This document shows, in pieces, positions 1 to 4,134 of a stretch of DNA of 5,504 bases. The notes beneath the pieces are model-generated. The model did no database searches and was not told where the DNA came from. It worked only from the letters and a program-made list of their open reading frames with translations. The stretch's first letter is position 1. Every line of letters begins with the position of its first letter. Made by a program: the position numbers and the translations under genes. Origin of the DNA: Acidobacteriota bacterium (lineage in GTDB: Bacteria; Acidobacteriota; Terriglobia; Acidoferrales; UBA7541); contig JAFAZL010000914.1 in assembly GCA_019239815.1 (NCBI GenBank), forward strand, positions 1-5,504, in the 5' to 3' direction.

Positions 1-570
1 ATAAATTTCACATTTGATTTAGGTCACGAGCCGCGGCTTATTCGCGAGAGTTTCTTGCGACTTCATCTCGCTGAGATCAGGTAACCGTTACATTTCGAAG
101 AACGCTCGGATCGCTGGAACTTTGTGAATCGGCGGGGCGTAGCTCAAGAAAGCACTGAGAAAAAGCCGCGAAGCTTTTGTGAAGGAACAGAGATTTCGCA
201 AGGGCGATGGATTCGAGCACCGAAACGAATCTTGGTGCGCGAATTGCAAAACGACTAGCTGATTTTTTTACAAACGTCGCGCCTATCCGTCGCACGGGTC
301 GGAACGTCTGTTTCATCAAAGAAGTTTTTCGGATTTGAAGCTGTTGGGTCCCGAACTCTCGGAAGGATGGGGTTAAACGGATCGAGTCGCTTCCTGGTTT
401 GGCCGCCGGAGCGAGATCGATGCTGACGGAGACGTGTGCCTAGAGGGCGCGCGGCTTCGCTATTTCACTTCGTCATTTAACCCCGATTCATTCTAGAGGG
501 CTCCGATTTTGAAATTCAACCGTTAGCGGCGAGCGCGGGCCAAGAAGACGCTCGTCGAGGAGAACCCGCT
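1..570. other. Leading gene-poor region upstream of the TPR gene
   Basis: I see no convincing gene here. Forward frames are interrupted by frequent stops. The only long reverse frame (319 to 77) has no ribosome-binding site and no recognisable domain. Small structures are present: ATCTC-GCT-GAGAT at 65-77, GTAAC-C-GTTAC at 81-91, a run of seven T at about 262-268 without a clear preceding stem, and a widely spaced 9-bp inverted repeat (369-377 with 476-484). None is strong enough to name. The last bases (557-563, GAGGAGA) are the ribosome-binding site of the next gene. A promoter for that gene must lie here or further left, but I cannot place a -35/-10 pair with confidence. Confidence 0.5.
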
Positions 571-1458
571 ATGAGGCCCGAAACGAAACGACGAGTCGTG
601 TTTGTTCTTGGAGTTGCAGTTTGCGGATGCGCAGTGGTGTTGTCGTCTGGGTGGAAGGCGCTTGCACAAGGGAATGAGGGCGAGGCACAGCGCATGACCG
701 GAGCGAATGTGCGGCCAGGCATGTGGGCGAAGCCAAATCCACTGAACGATGGCAACTGGCAGCCGGATGAGACAGCGCCTGTCGTGCCGACAACGCCTGC
801 GGCGCCCGCTGGGACCATGGGCGATACGATCTCTATAAGGAGCCTGCAGCTGCCGGCGGGAGCGATCAAGGAATTTCGCCGGTCGGAGAAGTGCGTCGGG
901 TCGGGGGACTTTCCGGGCGCAGTGCAGCATCTACAGAGAGCGTTGAAGGTCGATCCACAATTTATTGAGGCGCACAACAATCTGGGGGCGAGCTTCATGC
1001 AGCTGCAGCGATATGAGGATGCGATCGCGGAATTTGATGCGGCGAGCGCGATTGATTCGAAGATGGAAGCACCTTACCGGAATAAGAGCTTGAGTTTGTT
1101 TTTGCTGAGGCGCTATCCCGAGGCAGAAGCAGCGGCGCGACAGGCGCTGGAGATCAGTCCGGAGCATAAGGCTTCTCGATACACGCTAGGGCGGGCACTT
1201 GCCGCGGAAGGGAGCGCATCGCCCGAAGCCGAACGGCTGCTGCGAGACGCGTTGAGCGAGTTTCCGGAGGCTCGGCTGCCGTTGGCGCAGGTATTGTTGA
1301 ATCGATGCGCGAACCTGGATGCAGCGGCGGAGTTGCGAACGTATCTTGCGACGAACTCGTTGTCGGCGGAAAAGCGGCGCGCGGTGAAAGCCTGGCTTGA
1401 TTTGAGTTCGAAAGGCCAAGTCGTGACCGGTTGCGCCGAGTCCAAGCCGGCCGCCTGA
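571..1458 (+). CDS. Exported tetratricopeptide-repeat (TPR) protein
   Basis: The product is 295 residues. A basic start (KRR at 6-8), a hydrophobic stretch at about 9-26 and ALA|Q at 30-33 form a likely signal peptide cut after residue 32, so the protein is probably periplasmic. The two cysteines at 18 and 20 do not make a good lipobox. Residues 33-95 are a Pro/Ala-rich linker without repeats. From about 97 to 198 there are three good TPR units, seen as GDFPGAVQHLQRALKVDP (112-129), then N..LG....L.RYEDAI.EF (137-155), then RRYPEAEAAARQALEISP (180-197). More degenerate helical repeats run to about 270. TPRs form superhelical protein-binding scaffolds; no partner can be named. The ATG is chosen because GAGGAGA at 557-563 sits 7 bases upstream and the signal peptide follows at once. 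It stands alone, with 190 bases before the next gene. Confidence 0.88.
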   Translation: MRPETKRRVVFVLGVAVCGCAVVLSSGWKALAQGNEGEAQRMTGANVRPGMWAKPNPLNDGNWQPDETAPVVPTTPAAPAGTMGDTISIRSLQLPAGAIKEFRRSEKCVGSGDFPGAVQHLQRALKVDPQFIEAHNNLGASFMQLQRYEDAIAEFDAASAIDSKMEAPYRNKSLSLFLLRRYPEAEAAARQALEISPEHKASRYTLGRALAAEGSASPEAERLLRDALSEFPEARLPLAQVLLNRCANLDAAAELRTYLATNSLSAEKRRAVKAWLDLSSKGQVVTGCAESKPAA

Positions 1459-1514
1459 GAGTCGTCTTCGAGCCAGTGACATCGGGCCTTCGCAGCTCAC
1501 GTTGAGACCTATCC

Positions 1515-1553
1515 TTGCCATAAGTCTTTTACCTGTAATCGTTTACAAGGCAA
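1515..1553. promoter_or_regulatory. Nested dyad with LacI-like centre between the TPR gene and the 81-residue gene
   Basis: An outer inverted repeat TTGCC (1515-1519) / GGCAA (1549-1553) encloses an inner one, TGTAA (1534-1538) / TTACA (1543-1547). The inner 14 bases, TGTAATCGTTTACA, differ by one base from a perfect palindrome with a central CG, a shape typical of LacI-family operators. There is no T-tract after it, so it is not an ordinary intrinsic terminator. It ends 32 bases upstream of the -35 element at 1586. An operator is the preferred reading; a 3'-end hairpin for the TPR mRNA is the alternative. Confidence 0.35.
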
Positions 1554-1585
1554 CCGTTGGTTTCGGTGAAAACTTCCTGCCCCAC

Positions 1586-1614
1586 TGGACAGGGTGTGCG
1601 CAGACCGCTAGAAT
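1586..1614 (+). promoter_or_regulatory. Sigma70-type promoter for the 81-residue protein gene
   Basis: TGGACA (1586-1591) matches the TTGACA -35 consensus at five of six positions. After exactly 17 bases, TAGAAT (1609-1614) matches the TATAAT -10 consensus at five of six. Transcription would start near 1620-1622, leaving a leader of about 28 bases that contains the ribosome-binding site. This is the only textbook promoter I can place in the window. Confidence 0.7.
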
Positions 1615-1648
1615 TACACATCCAAACTGAAAATTAAGAGGAAAGCGC

Positions 1649-1894
1649 ATGAAACGGCTGGTGCAGATTCCGAACGAGTGGGCGACGCGCCTGCGAGGGC
1701 ACAAAGAGACGGGAATGGGTTATCACGTCGTCTCGGTAACGCTAAAGAGCGGGAAACGCTTCGAGCAAGTCGTAACCAGCGAAGGATGTGTGATTCAGGT
1801 GCGCGGACATCGCGAAGTACCCTTCACTCCAGAGGAAGTTGCGAGCGTGGATGTGAACCACAAGGGTTGGAATTTCCGAGAGGCGGCGCGCTAG
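1649..1894 (+). CDS. Small conserved-looking protein of unknown function, 81 residues
   Basis: I do not recognise a named family. The product is basic and compact, with no signal peptide or membrane segment, so it is probably cytosolic. It starts with an amphipathic stretch (QIPNEWATRLRG, 6-17). An alternating hydrophobic/polar segment typical of beta strands follows (YHVVSVTLKSGKRFEQVV, 25-42), then a single cysteine (C47) in SEGCVIQVRG. It ends with FTPEEVASVDVNHKGWNF (59-76). The many glycine turns and strands suggest a small beta-sheet fold; that is inference. The start is well supported: AAGAGGA at 1636-1642 lies 6 bases before the ATG, and a near-consensus promoter lies 35 bases upstream. 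With its own promoter it appears to be transcribed independently of the TPR gene. The same frame continues open for 54 codons past its TAG (see the entry at 1928). Confidence 0.8.
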   Translation: MKRLVQIPNEWATRLRGHKETGMGYHVVSVTLKSGKRFEQVVTSEGCVIQVRGHREVPFTPEEVASVDVNHKGWNFREAAR

Positions 1895-1927
1895 GCGCAT
1901 CAGCACTTCGAAGTATCTCCAGTCACA

Positions 1928-2059
1928 ATGCAAGAAACTGCAGTCGACCTTGCGAGTGCTCGCGCGCTGATCGTGTACGTTAACGACGGTCGCTCGCCGC
2001 AGCTTGCTTTTCCTCACGAGCGGTATTCGGCCATTCATAATCCGCTGACGATTCGTTAA
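1928..2059 (+). CDS. Possible 43-residue small ORF or C-terminal remnant
   Basis: Doubtful. An ATG at 1928 opens 43 codons ending in TAA at 2057-2059. The frame is the same as that of the upstream 81-residue gene and is open from the codon right after that gene's TAG (1892-1894). The composition is protein-like: an acidic, helix-like start (ETAVDLASARALIVYV), then NDGRSPQL and a Pro/His/Tyr tail. There is no ribosome-binding site before the ATG. It could be a translationally coupled small protein, the end of a once longer gene cut by a stop, or chance. I know no family that matches. Confidence 0.25.
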   Translation: MQETAVDLASARALIVYVNDGRSPQLAFPHERYSAIHNPLTIR

Positions 2060-2123
2060 TCAGGGCGGGAGCACCCTACCTCGGGCCGGCGAGTCCGGCA
2101 GAGCAACAAAACGAGGAGGAACG

Positions 2124-2354
2124 ATGTCGAAGCAAGCGGCAGAGCATCATCACAAAGCAGCGGAACATCACGAACACGCGGCGCGCCATCACCGCGAAGC
2201 GGCGGCTCACCACGAAGAGGGCAATCACGAAACGGCGGCGCACCACGCGCACACCGCGCAGGGTCATCTGCACCATGCCACGCATCACGCGGCCGAAGCG
2301 GCAAAGCACCATGTCGAACATCACGGTAGCAAAACGAAGGCGGCCGGCGCTTAA
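2124..2354 (+). CDS. Histidine-rich heptad-repeat small protein, 76 residues
   Basis: The product contains 23 histidines in 76 residues, mostly as HH pairs, with Ala, Glu, Lys and Arg making up most of the rest and very few large hydrophobic residues. HH pairs fall at 8-9, 15-16, 22-23 and 29-30, an exact seven-residue period in units of the form AAxHHxx. Further pairs at 40-41 and 62-63, with H51 between them, continue at eleven-residue steps. The pattern suggests one long alpha-helix with a histidine face that could bind Ni, Zn, Cu or Co, or act as a pH-sensitive surface; that is inference. Similar His/Ala/Glu-rich small proteins occur in soil proteobacteria, but I know no proven function. 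There is no signal peptide. The start is firm: GAGGAGGA at 2113-2120 is a near-perfect ribosome-binding site 3 bases before the ATG. Its stop faces the stop of the reverse-strand gene 232 bases away, and I see no clear terminator between them. Confidence 0.82.
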   Translation: MSKQAAEHHHKAAEHHEHAARHHREAAAHHEEGNHETAAHHAHTAQGHLHHATHHAAEAAKHHVEHHGSKTKAAGA

Positions 2355-2586
2355 TTTTTCCCGGAATGGCCGGATTCGCGTAGAGGGCGCAGGGCGGCCT
2401 GGACCCATCCGGGCAGGTAGGACTTTGCGCCAACGCGGATCGTAAGTCGAAGAGAGATCGGCCGGAACGCGCGCTGCCGGCGGAGAGTGAATGAGTGCAG
2501 CGATCGATCCGGCTTGTCTCTCTTTTTGCTTTTGGGATCACCATCCCCTTGTTGGGTTCGGAGACGGTATGGCACCAGAGCGTGGA

Positions 2587-3486
2587 CTAGCTCAGTTGGT
2601 TCACCGGAGGAAATGATTCGGGCATGGTGAAGGTGCGCTCGGGCGGACGCGTGTCGGCGAGCAACGCCTGATGCATGATCGAGATTGCGCGGCCGGCGCT
2701 GGTCGGGATGATCACGGTGGCAGCGAGCAAACCTGTGCGCACCCAACTTTGGCCTGTCTTGGTAACGCCGTCGCATCCCACATAAGGGACGTGAAGCCAC
2801 CGATCGCGATCGGTGTTGCTGTCTAGGGCCGAGAAGGCTTTGCGCGCACCCATGGCCATAGCGTCGTTCTGCCCCGCGACCGCACTGATCGAGACCTTCT
2901 GCGAGGTGTTGAGCCGAAGCCATGATTCGACGCTGCGCTGCGCGCTCTCTTCGGTCCACTGGCCGCGCAACGTGACAACCGGAATGTGCGGCGGGAGCGT
3001 CGCCTGGAGGCCGGTAGTTCGATCTTTAGCCGTCGTATTCTCGGACGGTCCTTGAATATGGAGCACGCCACCGCCATTGCGGACTAGCGCACCCAATTGT
3101 TGCCCCTGGATGCGCCCGACTTCTTTCTGATCGGAACCCACCGAAAAAATCGGCAGGCGCGGCGCGCTTCGGCGAAGTTCAGCGATGTAATCGGCTTCGC
3201 GATTGAGAAGCACCCATGGAATTTCCGCCTGCACTGCGGCGCGGGCTACCTGAGGAAGGCAAGGGCCGCCTACCGGCTCGCAGATGATTGCGTCCGGCCG
3301 CGTTGCCGGATCGGACTGGATGATTTTGAGAAGCTGGGTTCCCTGGGTAATGGAATCGTTGTCCGCAAAGAGGACTTGCGCATCGACGCCGAGACTCGCG
3401 GCCGATTGCTGGGCGGATGCAGCTTGTTCGAGCTGGTAATCGTTTTCCCTGGTCATCAGGGAGACAACGACGCGGATCCGTTTCAT
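2587..3486 (-). CDS. Leaderless periplasmic-binding-protein-like (sugar-binding fold) domain protein
   Basis: The 299 residues match the type I periplasmic-binding / LacI-effector fold (Peripla_BP_4-like sugar group) along their whole length. Strand one is IRVVVSL (4-10). The first-lobe crossover is PDAIICEP (64-71), then IPWVLLNR (89-96). VGSDQKEVGRIQGQQL (116-131), HIQG....T.KDR..G (143-159), GQNDAMAMGARKAF (205-218) and VGCDG (236-240) followed by G...AATVI complete the fold. N95/R96, R156, N207/D208 and D239 sit where sugar-binding relatives contact ligand; this is a family comparison, not proof. Unlike true transporter-binding proteins it has no signal peptide, and unlike LacI repressors it has no helix-turn-helix. 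An in-frame TGA (3501-3499) five codons upstream rules out an upstream extension. GAAGGG at 3500-3495 is the ribosome-binding site. It is therefore probably a cytoplasmic ligand-binding or sensor protein. No transporter genes adjoin it; the divergent neighbour is padR-like, and LacI-type operators lie between. Confidence 0.85.
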   Translation of the reverse strand: MKRIRVVVSLMTRENDYQLEQAASAQQSAASLGVDAQVLFADNDSITQGTQLLKIIQSDPATRPDAIICEPVGGPCLPQVARAAVQAEIPWVLLNREADYIAELRRSAPRLPIFSVGSDQKEVGRIQGQQLGALVRNGGGVLHIQGPSENTTAKDRTTGLQATLPPHIPVVTLRGQWTEESAQRSVESWLRLNTSQKVSISAVAGQNDAMAMGARKAFSALDSNTDRDRWLHVPYVGCDGVTKTGQSWVRTGLLAATVIIPTSAGRAISIMHQALLADTRPPERTFTMPESFPPVNQLS

Positions 3487-3495
3487 GGGCGCAAC

Positions 3496-3527
3496 CCTTC
3501 AAACTGAGATGTTGGCCTGTTTGAAGG
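3496..3527 (-). promoter_or_regulatory. Inverted repeat covering the ribosome-binding site of the binding-protein gene
   Basis: CCTTCAAAC (3496-3504) and GTTTGAAGG (3519-3527) are perfect 9-bp inverted repeats 14 bases apart. In the reverse-strand mRNA they can form a stem whose 3' arm contains GAAGG, most of the gene's Shine-Dalgarno sequence; the start codon follows 9 bases later. Opening or closing it would control translation. The arms also contain TCAAAC/GTTTGA, the same half-sites as the palindrome at 3558-3569, so a widely spaced DNA operator is the alternative. Confidence 0.45.
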
Positions 3528-3557
3528 AAGATAACCCTTGAGGGGCAGGCGGCGAGA

Positions 3558-3569
3558 TCAAACGTTTGA
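3558..3569. promoter_or_regulatory. LacI-type operator candidate 1, perfect 12-bp palindrome
   Basis: TCAAACGTTTGA is a perfect palindrome with the central CG and flanking A/T that mark LacI-family operators such as those of PurR and CcpA. It lies 72 bases upstream of the binding-protein start codon. Its centre is 28 bp from the second copy. The regulator itself is not encoded in this window. Confidence 0.6.
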
Positions 3570-3585
3570 AAGCTGTGCTATATCG

Positions 3586-3597
3586 CGAAACGTTTTG
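3586..3597. promoter_or_regulatory. LacI-type operator candidate 2
   Basis: CGAAACGTTTTG carries the same AAACGTTT core (3588-3595) with 10 of 12 positions symmetric. A weak TATAGC, readable on the reverse strand at 3582-3577, lies between this site and candidate 1. If that is the -10 element of the binding-protein promoter, the two operators bracket it. Confidence 0.55.
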
Positions 3598-3657
3598 GAC
3601 GCTACGTTACCGAGATTGCAACATTAGGCCCAGGACTAGGCGGCCGTGGGGGGCATG

Positions 3658-3678
3658 CCAGTCGTTAGCTAATACTGG
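3658..3678. promoter_or_regulatory. Nested dyad in the middle of the divergent spacer
   Basis: CCAGT (3658-3662) and ACTGG (3674-3678) flank the perfect palindrome TTAGCTAA (3665-3672); the two dyads share almost the same centre, with a half-base offset. This could be a binding site for a third protein or a small cruciform. There is no T-tract, so it is not a terminator. It is the weakest of the site calls in this spacer. Confidence 0.25.
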
Positions 3679-3702
3679 GTTGAGGGATTCCAATTGCCGG
3701 GT

Positions 3703-3714
3703 TGAAACGTTTGA
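3703..3714. promoter_or_regulatory. LacI-type operator candidate 3, next to the PadR sites
   Basis: TGAAACGTTTGA is the third AAACGTTT copy (core 3705-3712), 117 bp centre-to-centre from candidate 2 and only 3 bp before the first GGTAG palindrome. It overlaps TTGACG (3711-3716), which resembles a -35 element, but I find no matching -10 at a normal distance. The placement suggests that it acts on the padR-permease promoter rather than on the reverse gene. Confidence 0.5.
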
Positions 3715-3717
3715 CGA

Positions 3718-3732
3718 GGTAGAGCGTCTACC
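3718..3732. promoter_or_regulatory. PadR operator candidate, distal copy
   Basis: GGTAGAGCGTCTACC has perfect 6-bp arms, GGTAGA and TCTACC, around a 3-base centre. It is repeated as GGTAG-N5-CTACC 23 bp downstream, about two helical turns. PadR proteins are dimeric winged-helix repressors that usually bind short dyads in their own promoters. Position and duplication make this the likely autoregulatory site; the binding itself is inferred. Confidence 0.6.
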
Positions 3733-3740
3733 CTTGGTGT

Positions 3741-3755
3741 GGTAGGTTGTCTACC
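3741..3755. promoter_or_regulatory. PadR operator candidate, proximal copy abutting the start codon
   Basis: GGTAGGTTGTCTACC keeps the GGTAG and CTACC arms of the distal copy. An overlapping dyad, TAGGT/ACCTA (3743-3757), reaches into the A of the ATG. Bound repressor would cover the translation start region and probably the transcription start. The AGGT at 3744-3747 is the only Shine-Dalgarno-like sequence, so the operator may double as a weak ribosome-binding site, or the mRNA may be nearly leaderless. Confidence 0.6.
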
Positions 3756-3756
3756 T

Positions 3757-4122
3757 ATGAGCCCTAAACCGAAATCGACCGATCGATTGGAAATCATGCA
3801 GGGCACCCTGGACCTGATTATCTTGCGCACGCTGCGCTGGGGGCCGATGCACGGACACGGCATCGCGAAGTTTATCGAGCGCACGTCGGGTGAGACCTTT
3901 CGCATCGACCACGGTTCCCTGTACCCCGCGCTACAAAGACTATTACAGGAAGACTGGGTCGCGGCGGAATGGGGAACGTCGGACAACAATCGCCGAGCTC
4001 GGTTTTATCGGCTGACCCCAGCCGGACGGAAGCAACTCTCGAACGAACACACGAAGTGGGAGCGCTTCAGCGAAGCGATTGCGCGCATCCTGAGCCCAGG
4101 GCCATCCGAAGAAGACGCGTAA
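3757..4122 (+). CDS. PadR-family transcriptional repressor
   Basis: The product is a 121-residue winged-helix DNA-binding protein of the short, permease-associated PadR type. The motifs run in the usual order: [14 protein letters not shown] (13-26), then [13 protein letters not shown] (29-41). Next comes the recognition-helix region [16 protein letters not shown] (53-68), followed by the wing strand [15 protein letters not shown] (80-94). A short dimerisation helix ends the protein (about 95-112). I chose ATG 3757 over GTG 3739 because the GTG lies before the proximal operator palindrome and adds six residues outside the fold. There is no strong ribosome-binding site. The permease gene starts 12 bases after its stop, so the two form one operon. 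In acidobacterial pairs of this kind the PadR protein is thought to repress the operon; the twin palindromes just upstream support that here. The inducer is unknown. Confidence 0.92.
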   Translation: MSPKPKSTDRLEIMQGTLDLIILRTLRWGPMHGHGIAKFIERTSGETFRIDHGSLYPALQRLLQEDWVAAEWGTSDNNRRARFYRLTPAGRKQLSNEHTKWERFSEAIARILSPGPSEEDA

Positions 4123-4134
4123 GGCAGATTCATC

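Noticed and set aside
132..165. GGCGGGGCGTAGCTCAAG looks like a tRNA start.
   Set aside because: The D-loop lacks GG, and no anticodon or T-arm follows within the next 60 bases.
77..319. Reverse-strand 80-residue reading frame.
   Set aside because: There is no ribosome-binding site and no recognisable domain; the composition is Ser/Arg/Phe-rich with no pattern. Probably chance.
369..484. Inverted repeat GGGGTTAAA / TTTAACCCC bounding 116 bp, like a miniature transposon or a small RNA.
   Set aside because: About two or three 9-bp inverted repeats at this distance are expected by chance in 5.5 kb. There is no target duplication or internal structure to support an element.
516..1521. Several antisense frames of 74-160 residues across the TPR gene.
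   Set aside because: They are shadows of a GC-rich forward gene. None has a ribosome-binding site or a domain, and the forward frame has clear TPR motifs.
441..2390. Direct repeat TAGAGGGCGC at 441-450 and 2381-2390.
   Set aside because: More than ten repeated 10-mers are expected by chance in a window of this size, and the flanks diverge at once.
2451..2527. AGAGAGATCGGCCGG with CCGG...TCTCTCTTTTT as a terminator for the histidine-rich gene.
   Set aside because: The arms pair only in two broken blocks around a loop of more than 40 bases, so it is not a credible intrinsic terminator.
2534..2547. GGGAT-CACC-ATCCC hairpin as a terminator between the two convergent genes.
   Set aside because: The stem is only 5 bp and no T-run follows on either strand; the T-rich stretch lies on the wrong side for forward transcription.
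2584..2604. GGACTAGCTCAGTTGGTT resembles the 5' part and D-arm of a tRNA.
   Set aside because: The expected GAGC partner of the D-stem is absent, and there is no anticodon arm, no T-arm (GGTTCGA) and no CCA-end context. The bases are also the last codons and stop of the reverse-strand binding-protein gene.
2351..2959. Reverse-strand 202-residue frame overlapping the end of the binding-protein gene, and the 162- and 110-residue frames opposite the histidine-rich gene.
   Set aside because: They are Arg-rich out-of-frame translations with no motif. They overlap genes that have recognisable folds or strong ribosome-binding sites.
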